Below are positions 1 through 11,497 of a stretch of DNA of 64,000 bases, in pieces (position 1 is the stretch's first letter; the number at the start of each line of letters is the position of its first letter). Source of the DNA: Limnomonas spitsbergensis (taxonomy: Eukaryota; Chlorophyta; Chlorophyceae; Chlamydomonadales); NCBI GenBank assembly GCA_037349105.1, contig JAYJMM010000114.1:3463501-3527500 (forward strand), written 5' to 3'. The position numbers and the translations under genes were made by a program. The notes beneath the pieces are model-generated. The model ran no database searches. It saw only the letters and a program-made list of their open reading frames with translations, and was not told where the DNA came from.

Positions 1-537
1 CCCTCCCAGTTAGAGACGCCGAAATGTGGGCAAAATTAACAGTGCCTGGATCCTAACATCCAGGTTAAGTCAAGCCCCACCCAAGTGGCCAAGCCCACGT
101 TGCACAAGGCATATAATCAGATGCCGCTGCTCGCGCAGCCAAAGAGGCGAAGACAGTGAAGAATGGCTACAACAGAAGAGCTGGATATGGTGGACAAAAC
201 ACCTGCAGACTGCAGTGGCGTCCATGGCCAAGGATCTGGGCAAGAAGCTGTTAAGAGGCAAGACCTCGCACAGTAACCAAGATATCGTGTGACCAGGGGC
301 ATGCGACATTAAGACATGCCATTATATGATGCAAATCAACAGTATTTCACCTTTCATCACTTCATCAGTTCATCAGTGATTCTACAGTGTTCGGCTGTTG
401 ATCAACACAACAGAATAACGGTTAAAAAGTTTAAATCACTCACTACTCAGGGTTCTACACTAAACCGTTACCAAGCAGTAGCAGGAGGCAAGACCCACCG
501 GGCAAGACCCAGAGAGCAGGTCCTGGGCCGAGGTCAT

Positions 538-705
538 TGACGTTACACCTCTGGGCCCTCCTAAAAAAAGGTTGGCCGCGTGGGCGCCCAAGTTAAAGGG
601 GCAGAAAAAAAAAGGAAAAGGGGTAAAAAAAAGTGAAGGGACAGACAAAAGGCTAGAAAGGAAAGGCAAAGGAAGTTCCAGTCTCTGAGAACGTGTACGC
701 CTCAA
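538..705 (-). mobile_element. 5'-truncated 3' end of a non-LTR retrotransposon
   Basis: On the minus strand this matches, with divergence, the last 170-200 bp of the element at 51263-52955: a pyrimidine-rich stretch with CTTCCTTTG and CCCTTCACTTT blocks, then GGCGCCCACGCGGCC, then GGGCCCAGAGGTGTAACGTCA as the terminus. The shared terminus across several loci is the evidence for a common 3' end. Confidence 0.75.
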
Positions 706-2279
706 CGATTTCTACCACGTCTTCCACAAAAGCTAGGACATCCCACCCAAGCTTGCCCCGGTACAACTCGAAGAAGTTTCTAGCACCGTTCGGAGGACCT
801 GCCCATCCCCGCTCCCTAAGTTGATCCTGCACGCTGGGGTATTAAAAGCAAGCATGCAATGCGTCCTCCACATGCTTGCCGTCTCCCCTAGCCCAACATC
901 AATGGCAGCACCGTCTGTCACGCTGCTGACCGCTGCGCCGTCCTCTAGTGTCAGCCGTGTTGACGGCGCCGAGCCGCAGCCTTCATTTTGTGCACACGCA
1001 AGCACACTCCCTTCGGCTGGTGCGGCCCCTGGCCTGCGCCTGCCGCAGGCTGGAACCAGGCGCGGAAGGCGGCCGCAGACCTGTGTTTAGTGGCAGGATC
1101 TCTGGGGTCCCCTCTGCCAGAGTGCCAGCTGCATCCAGCTGTGCCCGCTGGTATGCTGCATCAACTTACGCTAGCACCTCTGTGACAGGTGGCGGCTGCA
1201 GGTCAGTCACTGTCTGACGCAGATTGGGGACGGCTGATCACAGCTCTAGCTCCTCCAAGGAACCTAGCAAATCACTGCACCAAAAGCGCCCTCCGGTGCC
1301 CTGCCGGACAGCGATCTGTATGTCGGCCGCCATGGCTGACGCCATGAAGTGGACTGTCTTGCTGTTCTGCTGGTGTTACCGTTCTTCTTGCGTTGTAGAA
1401 GCGAAGTACATGCTGCCACCAACCTTGCTGTCACAGCTGGGTCTGCAACTCCCTGGGCCGAGGTCCTGGGCCTGTATCGGGTTTAATCTCCGCACAAGAT
1501 CCGGCAAGTAGCACGTGAGCAGATACTGGTTTCGTGGGCTGGTTGGTTGATGATGGTTAAATGAATCTATGCTGGTTTGGCCGGACGTATGCTGGTCGTT
1601 GAGAGGGCAGGGTCTTTGCCCCCCCCTGCATGGGCCCGTGCCCGTGGTTCCGACACCAGCACCTTAAACCGGAAGTTGGTTGCCACACAACCAACTAAAG
1701 ACTGCTCTTCCATCATCCATTGCCTGCGGAAATTACTTCGCTGTCCTGATTCAAAACTCCGAAATGGCAGTGACATGCCCATGCCTTATTGCCTTCGCCT
1801 GTGTAGTCTGCTTGGCTCCTTTCGTCGCCTCAATGAAGCCCCTACGAGGTATGGAGCGAGGACGTGTGTCCAGCAGCAGCGACAGCATCGAGGGGCTGTC
1901 GCACCCAGCGGCGTGTTTCGATCAGGTCAGAAAGAGACCCATCATGGTGCCGCATCTGAGTGATAAATCCCCTCCCCAAGACTGCAACGCTGACCCTCAT
2001 TCGCACAAGTTAAAAAACGCGGGACCTCACCACCTCCCAGTCCCCGGGCAGCATACCTCTAACGCCTGTAAAGTCATGCTTCTCTGCAGAAAATTGCCAA
2101 TCGTTTACATCGTATATCTACGCTGTGTCCAGGTATCCAAGTCTGAGTGTAAAGATTTCAGCGTCTGCACGTGGTGTACCTCCGACTCAAACTCGGACGG
2201 CTCCTGCTACCCGACCGCTTCAACAAAATCTCTGCCCAACCGTGGGTCACTATGCTTGTCACTGGGAGTGGCAGAGGGC

Positions 2280-2365
2280 GATACTCAGCAGGGGACCTAC
2301 CTAGCATGCTACCGGAATGCTAGGTAGCATGCTACCTAGTAGCATGGATTAACATGCTACCTGAT
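2280..2365. repeat. Palindromic AGCATGCT cluster
   Basis: A perfect 20 bp palindrome, CTAGGTAGCATGCTACCTAG, lies at 2320-2339. It is embedded in further copies of the same motif (about 2300-2312 and 2340-2365), so the strand can fold into several alternative hairpins. No adjoining gene explains it. Confidence 0.8.
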
Positions 2366-3174
2366 AGTCTCCTTTATGCAGCAAGCCCTCTTGTTTTGGA
2401 CACCGGCCATGAGCAAAGTAGCCAACCATGGTTTGGTGTCCATGGGCTAAGTGGTGGCCGCCCCCTTGTCTGCTGACCCTCTTACAGCAACACTGATCGA
2501 CAAACCATCTTGTGGTACTGGATCTTGGCATCTTGTCCAAGATCTTCGCCATACCTGTTAAAATACCAACCTTACTGACATTTCAGGTTTCTCATGTGAG
2601 ACACAACAGCAGCTAAAGGCCGTCGCTGCCACGGATGGGACCTGCGACTCCCGCCCTGAGGGTGATTGCACTGTGAGTCCAGTTCTGTTTAATGTGCATG
2701 AACCTGTGTCCGAATAGTTGGAAAGAGAGCATACTTGGCGGTTCACGAGCCAGCGTAGCGATCCTCAGGCAGTACATGATTATTGCCATTTCGATCATGC
2801 ATGGCCGCCTAGGTGGGGGGTGAGGGCATGCATGAGCTGTGTACGACTTATGGATTGGACAGGGGGCAAGGCATGCTGCAAGCCCATGCACATAATTGTT
2901 TCTTGTGCAGCGGGATTGCGGGAGTTTTCTCGACCAATTTTGGTGTGGCGGTGTGCTATCTATCGCTGACCCAAACCTCACAAGCATTTTTCCTGCCCAT
3001 GCAGTCGCCGGATTGCGTTTGGTGCACCAGCGCAGCCGTGGGGGGCGGCTGCTACACCACTGCTGAGGTTGGTCCCTCGTTTGCCTGCGATTGAAGGGGA
3101 TCAGAATCGGCAGTGCTTATTTGTATGACTTAGCAACTATTCAGCTGCAGTTCAGCTACTCACCGGCCTGCAAT

Positions 3175-3560
3175 CGGAAACCTCAGGCATGGCCTGCCAT
3201 GCTGCTTGGGCCGCAGGCCTTAGCCCAGTCCTGGTTTGGTCCTTCTTGGGCTTGTTGCTGCTAACCCGGTCCAGGCTAGGTCCAAATCAGACTTTTCGCT
3301 GCTGAGGGTTCGGCCCACCAAAGGTGGCCTTGTAGCTGGAAAAAGGAATACTGTGGATAGGATCAAGGATCTAGAAAGTGTAGTTAACATTATAATTGTT
3401 TTGGCAACTCACGCATGGTTCATGTCAGCTACACTCTGGGCTCTGGCCGTAGGCCCCAAGTGTGGCCACCCATCCTGCTTGGGCCGCTGACCGTAGGCCT
3501 GTCCAGGTGTGGGCCCAATCAGGCCTTTGCGGGCCGTGGGGCGGCCTGCCAATGGTGGCC
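3175..3560 (+). repeat. Two copies of the GGCCGTAGGCC interspersed repeat
   Basis: Two segments share a layout seen more than 15 times in the window: an AATTCAGCTAC-rich lead-in, then GCAGCAAGCCCTGCTTGGGC, then a GGCC-A-CCGGCCGTAGGCCGGTC palindrome-like core, then a CCCATCGGCCCAGTGGTGGC stretch. These two copies are partial and diverged. Other clear copies lie near 21640, 22590, 25680, 30360, 34590, 46060, 46570 and 50880. Confidence 0.6.
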
Positions 3561-6500
3561 TCATAGCTATAAATGAAACACTGGGCAATGGAACGGTCTG
3601 AAACCGGCAAATCAGGGAGGGCCAATAAAGGAAGGTTTTTGGGGGGCAGTACCACTGGGGCAAGCAGTGGGTTGTTCCATTATTATGTTATTCCAGGGTG
3701 ACTGGATAAATGTTGACCAATGCTGTATGGGATAGAGTCCGACCAATTTGTTGCAAATCCTGTAGCCACAACCACATGAGACCACGAGCGATATCTTGAC
3801 AAGAGGCTGCCCAGCATCCTCTAGTGCGGCTGTGTTGGATGCTGACTGGTGTTTATTCTAGAGCGCATCAGACTAGGTTTAGACTGGGCACCCACCATTG
3901 GACCGATGCGGACTTAACCTGGACAGGCCTACGGCTGGTAGCCCATGCAATTGGGCCCAGCATCCTCAACTTTTGCTTCTTGATATAATGACATGATGCT
4001 CCTGACCCCACGTTGGGCACTGGCTGGTAATTCCCTGCCCCATGTGCTCATTTGCTGCATGATAGCTTTTCCGATGCACTCCGGCCTCGCCCCTCTCCCT
4101 GACTCAGCCTTGTCCTGCTTGCATCAGGCAAAGCTCCTGCCCTCGGCTATTTTCAAGTGCAAGACCGCCCCGGTGGCATCTGAAGCATGAGTCAAAAGCC
4201 TGTTGCCATGGCCGACCTATCATGGCAATCACTGCGATGCAGCTGTCCCATTGGCTCGGCGATGGGTGTGACATGCTCGCGCAGCTGGGGCTATACAACC
4301 CCAGCTGTATGAGTCGCTGGTTCCCTGGAATTTATAGGCCTGGGCCATCGGTTTGTTGGGTCCAAGGCGTGTATGGGTCGTGAGGAGTCAGGCCATGTGC
4401 AATTGAGTTGTTGGGTCATGGGCAGGTTTAGGCGCTATGCAGTTGGGTCGTTGCGTCCCATGTATGTATGGGCCTTAAGCAGGGTCCCCGGCATATGTGA
4501 GCCTTCGGCAGTCGGTTTGGGCTGAAGGCAATCTAGTCGTTGGGTCCCCAAAGCATATATAGATGTATGGTTTACAAGCAGGTATGCTGGATATGCATGA
4601 GAGATGCAGGATGTGGACTGTTTGCATATGGGATGTAGCCGTGCTATGCAAGGCTTTTAGCAGGAAAGATGATGTACGTATGCTTGACGTGGAACGAGAG
4701 TCATCAAATCTGCTTCAACTCCGGTTTTTGCCGTAGAGATTTCAGTGGAAGAAATGTTAGTTGGTTAATGTGTGGTTAATGTGTAATTCCATGGGTGTCT
4801 CCGGAAGAAGGTTTTTTTAAATGGTATCTGGAAGGCGCATTGTCACCAACTTCGGCTGCGCTCACTGGGCTTGGCACTGCTGCTATACAGCCAGCTAGAA
4901 TTGCGCCACCCTCGTCATCATTGCGGCTATGCCTTGATTTAGGGCGCTTTATATGCAATCGAGCTGCGACGGTCTGGGCATGGTGCAGCAAGCCCTGTTG
5001 ATTGGACATGAGCCGCCTACCGGCCACAGCTTGGTCCCCAAAGGCTCATCAGTGGCCAGCGGCCCTCGCACACAACGTATCTAAGTGTGCACTGGAAGTA
5101 TATACTACTGACAGCAATACTTTCTTTCTTTCCAGTCTTGGATGATTATAGCCCATGATGAAGACTGAGATGTTTCACTCTTCCCTTTCCGGGCCATTCC
5201 CAACAGGCCCAGCCGTGTGGACTCCCGGCCGTTTGGCTGGTAGGGAGGGAAAATACCGTAAGAAAGGGGCAGACAGGATGAGGGGACTCCATTGCTGAGG
5301 GCCAACCTCTGGAGGGGAGGGTGAATCACCAGACTTCCTTTACGGTCTTTTGAATCTCCCTTTACCGGTACTCCTTTTCTATTACGGACTGCAGGTCGCT
5401 GGTGACCATCTCATGGTACCTTGGTAGTAACAATTGTTTTTTATAAACCAGTAAGCGTTGGTACCTGGTTGCAGTGCAATTCATAGGGCGTTACAACAAC
5501 ATTAAAGGTACATTAAGTCTGTAAGAAGCTTTGTGCATGACACATTGCTACGAAGGCTTTACTTATTCAAGTGGAGGCCCCAAAGGCCTGATCATGGCAG
5601 TCTAGCAGCCTGCCAAAAGGTGGCAAGAGCACATGCACAACTTCCCACATGGTGCCCATGCGTAGATCATGGCAGCAAGAACCAGTGTAACCCTTTTAAG
5701 CATGCCGCTGCCTTTGACCTATCAGATACTGAAGAGGGCTGTCGGATCAATCCTCTTCGTAGCCAATTAGTCGAGAATGCCGTATTGAAATCCTTGATTA
5801 AGCATCAGTTTACATGTCGGTAATAAATGCAATCTTTGAACAAACAGACCTTCCGGCATTTTTTTGTTTTGTTTCGGTCACACTTATGTAACAACGTAAA
5901 ATTTGGCAACACAAAATTCGAAGCATAAAACAGACGTCATTATGACATTCGTGGATTTTGGTGTACACACACATATTTTTGCACATACCTACTCCCTACA
6001 CATTGAGTCCAAAATACCTTTCAGACATGATTATATGGAAACCATGTACCTACACATAAAATGCTGCGACACATGGGCGTATGCAGGTCGTTGGTCACTC
6101 ACATGGCTCACTCATCAGGTTTCAGAGCCGTGATGCATGGCACAACTTGCAGACGCAAATCAAAGAGTGGCATGTGCGGCAAAACTCGTCCAAACTATTC
6201 TGGCAGCTACAGCCTACAGGGTTCTTCCGTACTTTTGCAGCACTAGAAGCAGCCTGGTTGGGTGTGAGACATGTCAACTGCGACACAGTTGTGACTATGC
6301 TTAAGTTCATACAAAGCGCCATCTCGTTGAAATCGTATCTAAGGCCGAGGTCTGAAAAACCGGCAAAAAATAATAATTTATTAAGTGGAGGGCGAGGCAA
6401 ACCTCCTTATCAAAATGATGTCTCCTTCAGAAAGAAACAAGCCCATACAAAAACGCAACAAGCTCGGTTCGGACCCATTCATCACCTCTGCACCATCACA

Positions 6501-6998
6501 TGATATCTGATGGGCAGTGGCGGAAAAACTGATCAGAACTAGCCACATCTGTGTGCAACTTCAAAATCCGGGTTGGCTTATAACTGGCAACAAAATTTGC
6601 AACCAAATCACGTGCTAACATACCTAGCAAGCTGCAAGACGCACATCAAACAACGCAACATGGAGGCCTCTATAGAACTCGACAGCACTTGCTTGCGGCC
6701 AGCCCGACAAATATACTCCTCTCCTGTGTAGGGCCCTTGACTGACCTTGGCCACCCGAAAACACGAATCAAGTCACCATTCATGCTCAATCATTAATAGA
6801 CCTCGCTGCGTCTGGCGAATTCTGGTTGCAATAGCCTGGCCTTGTCAACATTGAGTAGCCTGACCTGGCCAGCACTGATGAGCATGGCCCGATCCGACAA
6901 ATGCTGTTTGCAGTGGCCTGGCCTTGTCAATGTTGGCTAGCGTCGACCGGTCGGGCCGACAAGGTGATATCGCGCATCCCTCATCTCATGAGGGCCGC

Positions 6999-9092
6999 TC
7001 ACCTCCCGCCCATCCTCTGCACCTTGCGGTGAGGTGCTGCGCGCATGCCGCCAGCGCCACACCTGCCGCCCTGGTCAAACACCTCGCTCTCAGTTGTCAT
7101 GTCGTGGATGCTGGCACGCCGTTTCTCGCGCTTGTCCTTGGTGAGACCCAGGCGTAGGAAGTACTTCTGGGCGTGGCTGGCGACCTGCAGTGGAGGGCCA
7201 TGGGGCGCAAGGAGCAAGATTCAGTGCTGTTGATCATATGGTGAAGGCCAGATACAGTATGGCCTCTTGGGGAAACAGAGCATGCCTGTGGATCTCCGTA
7301 AATCCTATAAACCCTCCACTTGTGCTCACCTGGGTGGGCGTGCGTGTAATGACGACCTCGTTGGCGATGCTCCTCCAGTTCCTGAACAGACAGTAGATAT
7401 AGGCCATTCAGGGAGGCGTAAGGGCAGGGCCAGTGCTGCTCTCAGGGCACTCCTCAAAGCTTCAGCGAAAGGGGGACCTGGTCAGGATTAGGACCTCAAT
7501 GGCCAGAAGTAGCGGCCCGGCGTCTTGTCAGAGGGTATTCTGGTTTCTCTCACAACAATACAAAAAAAACGTGGTATGCATCATTCAGGATGGAGGCAGT
7601 GCACACCCAGGGTGCAGGCCTTACATAGGAGGCAGGTAGGTGTCAGTAAGGGCCAGAGGGGGCCACATCGGTGAGCTAGCAGCTAGGGCTGGGGAATTCA
7701 CCTTTTAATGAAATGTGGGTTCACATGAGCTACTGACCCTCAGCCGTTTGAGGTTCCTCCATCTCTTCTCAACTGTCTAGTCCAGGAGCTCGAGCAGACC
7801 GGGTCAGTCTAGACAGGGGGAAGCAGGAGGCTTGCAACGTGGAGGCGAGACTAGCTGCGACACGCGTCGCAAAGACAACCACGCACAGCGCGACACGTCA
7901 CAGGTAGCCGACTGCCCCAGAAGAAGGTACTACAAAAAACGGAGGCAATGTCCGTTCCACGCCCAGTCGGCCAACGTCCTTCCCTTCCCCAGGATTATTC
8001 CGCGGTTAAGGACGACCCCCTCGCCAAATGGCGCTGGAAAGACCATAGAGGACCAGACGTTCCAACGGCCATACTGTTGTAACCTCTTTCAAAGGACGCA
8101 CTCCTTGCCAAACTGCGCTCAACCCAAGAGGATACTCTCATATCACTAGCAAAGTGACGCACCCTTTGCCGAACTGCGCTAGACCCATGAGGAACAGGCG
8201 GTGCTCCTCCTCGGTCCAGGAGACGCCCTTGCGGCCATCTATGCTGCCCCCTGATGCCTTCGACTCGGTGACAGCCTTGGCTTTGGCCGATAGCTGTAAA
8301 AAGGATTGCAGCTGGGATTATCAGTGAAGATAGCGTGTGCTTGCCTGGTTCAGGCTGCAACAGGATGCCGCTGAGTGTCGCTACACTGGCAAGTGGAAAA
8401 GCTGGGGCAGTTGGTGGGTGGAAAGTAAGCGCATGCATGCATCCGCGCACGAGGGGACACACCGTGCGTTTGATGGTTTTAGGCGATGCTTTGCGATCGG
8501 AAGGAGCTCCGGCACTGATGCTTTCGAGGTCCTCCTGCGTAAATAGGGGCGTTTTAGCAAGCAGGGACTGTGAGCATCGAAGCAGAGGTACAGCTCGTGC
8601 AAATAGATAGTAATGCTACAAGTAAATAGAACATACGGTACCTCGAGAGAGCGGAAGTAGCTTTGCAGCTCGCTGACAGCCTTTTGGGGCAGACACGCTG
8701 ATATTTTCACCCACCTGTGGCAGACATGACACTAGTCAGATGTTATGTAGACCATGCGAGTGTCGCCAGCAACAGAGATCGCAAGTCATCAGGGTGCAAG
8801 CGTGCATCATATTGCTTACCTGTCGACGTCGTTGTAGTGTTGAGCAAGCAAAACCTCGAAGGCCTTGGTTTCCTCAAACCTGAGATGGGGGGGCATGGTG
8901 CACTTGACAGCTTCATACAAAGGAAGGGGGGTGGGTGCTGATTGACATTTTAAACAGGCAGAATACGAAGCGGTGGTGTAGAGTTTCGTTTTTGTGGTCG
9001 GGCAGGCTAGAGACAAGCTGTCTCAGCGGTAACAGCAGGTGCAGCACTCACGTCCATGCACAGTCGGCAAGTTTGACATGCTCGACAAACAT
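6999..9092 (-). CDS. DIVARICATA-type MYB transcription factor with two MYB-like domains and SHAQKYF motif
   Basis: Exons on the minus strand: 9092-9052, 8879-8820, 8714-8642, 8534-8463, 8293-8163, 7381-7330, 7184-6999; all introns GT-AG, phases agree, 615 nt, 204 aa, ATG at 9092 and TGA at 6999. The first MYB-like domain (about residues 13-60) begins [10 protein letters not shown] and contains a DRW motif and a QSYF near its end, as in the R1 domain of plant DIV proteins. The second (about 103-155) reads [16 protein letters not shown], then [10 protein letters not shown] and TRTPTQ, ending in SHAQKYF at about 146-152. These are hallmarks of the plant I-box/DIV MYB class, which binds DNA in the nucleus. 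The protein stops only about 50 residues after SHAQKYF, so it is short. No activation domain is obvious. Target genes cannot be inferred. Exon 5 is followed by degenerate copies of its own donor edge (8020-8162). Confidence 0.9.
8020..8180 (-). repeat. Donor-side junction array of MYB exon 5
   Basis: Three diverged copies, about 65-70 bp apart, of the end of exon 5 plus its 5' splice site. The real copy reads GCGCAGTTCGGCAAAGG|GTGCGT at 8163. Downstream copies on the minus strand keep the CCTCTTGGGTTGAGCGCAGT and TTTGGCAAGG or TTTGGCGAGG phrases, followed by AGTGCG or GGGTCG. Confidence 0.7.
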
Positions 9093-9587
9093 TTTCGGAG
9101 GAAATATCTGTTAACATAAAAGGCCACTACAACGGCGACCTTCGTAAAAGAGGTGAATCCCGTAGGGGTTCAGAGGCATTCTAGAAAACCTGAGAAGGGG
9201 CCTCCAGGCTGTCGCAGACGCGGACGCGGACGGGGGTGGGACCCCGATGGTTGGACCCTGCAGTCTGTCACGGTCGCTTGTTGCCGTTTACTCGCCGGTT
9301 TTACAAGGTCGGTGTCAATCAAACGATTTTCCTTTCCTGGATAAATTCCTGGTTAATGGGGGACGAAGGCGGGAGGCTATAAAATGTCACCTCGTACAGA
9401 GACTGAGCTGTGGCATAGCAGTCCAAGGAGGTGGATAGGGTGGTCGGGTGGATTCCCCAGCCCTGAAATCCATGCTGCACATCCTAGAGGGGCGCTTAGA
9501 AAGGCTGACACTGGAGAATGGCACAGCAGTCAGCGGTTTGAGGCATGCTCCTGCCAGCGATGCTGGGCTAAGGGAGATGGCAAGCAT

Positions 9588-9806
9588 GTTTAGAACGGTG
9601 CACATCCACTGGCCCTGCTGAACTCTCAGCCGCATGGGGCTGGTAGAGAATGACTAGGCTCAACTCCAGCTACCATGCACAGCCAAGACCATGGTGCAGC
9701 CATACCCCCCTCCTGTGTGAGGGGGCAGGAACATGGAACCCAGCGATCTAGACAGGGGGAGAGAGAAGATCGTGTGGTCGATCCCGCAACCTTTGGGTAT
9801 GGATCG
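9588..9806 (+). repeat. Dispersed repeat, copy 1 (second copy 35425-35645)
   Basis: Both copies start TTTAGAACGGTGCA and share, in order, GGGGCTGGTAG, CTAGGCTCAA-TCCAGCTACCATG, GGCAGGAACATGGAACCC, a GGGGGAGAGA-GAAGATCGT block and CTGGGTATGGAT-like end. Similarity stops at both sides, as for a transposed unit; no terminal inverted repeats or coding capacity were seen. Confidence 0.75.
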
Positions 9807-9994
9807 CAAGCATGTAGAGGACGCGCTACATGCTTGCGTCAATATGCCGTATCGTCCAGGAAACGCCAGGGGAGTGGGGGCGGGCAGGCCCCTCAAAGAC
9901 ATCGCCACAAGTTCCCACGAGTTGTTCCCAGGGCAGGCATGGGTAGGGGGCCCTAGGCCGATATCAGTGAGACGCAGACATTGCAGATGCTGGG

Positions 9995-10160
9995 CATTCC
10001 TTTTTATATCCTTATTTTCCAGCCTAGTATCTGCCCCATCACTTCCCCTTCGTATTCCCCCTTTCCTACCTAACCCAGTTTTTCCAACCGGGCAGGTGAC
10101 CAGGTGGGATTGGGCTCCCAATCGGCCTAGCCTATTTGAGCAGGGTCCAGAGGTGTTACG
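9995..10160 (+). mobile_element. 3' end fragment of the non-LTR retrotransposon family
   Basis: Pyrimidine-rich stretch followed by CGGCCTAGCCTATTTGAGCA and GGGTCCAGAGGTGTTACGTC, colinear with the terminus of the element at 52745-52955. Diverged, no coding sequence. Confidence 0.6.
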
Positions 10161-11285
10161 TCTGTGACACATCCTACAGGAAGGAAAACGGTTGGGAGAA
10201 GATAGAGCCCCCATGTTACTCAGGCAAACCGAAGGCCCACCACTACCGCTATGGGCCCAGATGTGTTGCGGCATTCATAAGAGTGTATGACCCATGAATG
10301 AAGAGCTACGCCCAAGAGGAAGTCCCTGCCCAGCCTTGCTCCTGGTGCCAAGCCCACCTCAAAAGCAAGCCTTGTTTCAAAATCAATCTGAGCAAGAGGC
10401 TTTCATGGTCCCAAGCGCACATTGGATTGGACCCTGTATCCTGTACGAAACGCTTTTGAGGCCGTGGAGATTCGAAAAAGGCCGTTTCTTTGCAGCACAG
10501 AATAGATAACAGTGTGTTTACGTCAAAAGTGCAACCAACTGCTGAACAATGCGCATGATATTTGATCGCCGTACTTCTGCCTCACAAGAAAATTAATAAC
10601 AAACAATTCATTCACCTCCTGATCAGGAAAAAAATCGGCCCCCCTGGTCGTAATATTTTGCCCCTCCTATGCTCATACACGGGTTTACCACGTGTCAAAG
10701 CTCATGCCATGCATCGGTTTATGTTCATGCGGCTTCTTGACCTCATGGCAATGTAGAAAACAAAGCAGGCCAGTCAATCCACATCCTCCGAAAAAATACC
10801 ACGCGTAAAGACAGCCCTCTGAAAGCGATACACAACGATTGCAACTGCTGGTGTTCCCATGTTCCGTCCAGAAGTGGAGAAACTCTCGCAAAATGCAGCG
10901 CGCCCCTTCAGCTTTGTATCGAGCCTTTTATAAAAATTGATTGTTGCACGCGCTTGGCCAACATATACGTCGCTCTACCCCCGCCAACTTACCAGCAGGC
11001 CTAAACAAAGAGCGTTAAGTGCTACGGAGCCTCGCAGGCCTTTAGCTACTAGATACGCAAAAATATCCACCAAACATTCCAATACAAACCAAACACTGTT
11101 ATTACAATGCACATAAGGTGCTCAGATCATGGCCCTTTAAATACGGAGCCCAGACTCGATGACCCCCCTTATACAGAATTTGCATGACGCAGCATATGGT
11201 GATTTGCCCTTTCCACCACCATCCGGATGATTTGAAGCTCGTTAGGGAGGACGGGGCTGCGAATAACAGGCGGACAGCAACACAA

Positions 11286-11390
11286 GGGAATATGAGCCAG
11301 AAGACATGATCAATGGAATGTGAGCCAGAAGACATGAGCAATGGAATATGAGCCAGAAGACATGAGCAAGAAATGTGAGCCAGAAGATGA
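11286..11390 (+). repeat. Short tandem repeat, about 29 bp unit
   Basis: Four units of the form ATGAGCCAGAAGACATGA-CAATGGAAT, just beyond the stop codon of the bZIP-like gene (so in its 3' UTR or flank). Confidence 0.8.
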
Positions 11391-11497
11391 CGTGGACCAG
11401 GGTCTCCGTCCCATTACAAGTGGGGTTTGAAGCAATCCATGTTTAATCACTCATTCTTCTGACCACAGCAGCCCCATGGAGGGAAGGACCAAACTCA

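Larger units (their letters stand above)
1..6998. other. Gene-poor region upstream of the MYB gene (orientation of gene: its 3' side)
   Basis: No exon chain with consistent splice phases could be assembled here on either strand. What is visible: a non-LTR element 3' fragment (538-705), a palindromic AGCATGCT cluster (2280-2365), copies of the GGCCGTAGGCC interspersed repeat (about 3175-3300, 3440-3560, 3880-3960 in reverse, 4970-5060) and two copies of a phrase resembling TGCAGTGGCCTGGCCTTGTC near 6815 and 6908. An open frame of 96 codons at 5533-5823 (+) is followed by TAA and an AATAAA-like stretch, but it resembles no family I recognise. Other frames of 60-215 codons in the region look like chance. 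Confidence 0.5.
9093..11497. other. Intergenic region between MYB 5' end and bZIP-like 3' end
   Basis: No exon chain found. Contents: the MYB promoter side just above 9092, a dispersed roughly 220 bp repeat (9588-9806), a non-LTR 3' end (9995-10160), a short tandem repeat (11286-11390) and otherwise unremarkable sequence. A 204-codon frame on the minus strand at 9660-10274 overlaps two repeats and is not believed to be a gene. Confidence 0.6.

Noticed and set aside
1680..2327. 215-codon plus-strand frame
   Set aside because: No recognisable motif, no splice partners, compositionally like its surroundings.
9660..10274. 204-codon minus-strand frame
   Set aside because: Covers a dispersed repeat and a LINE 3' fragment; no family similarity.
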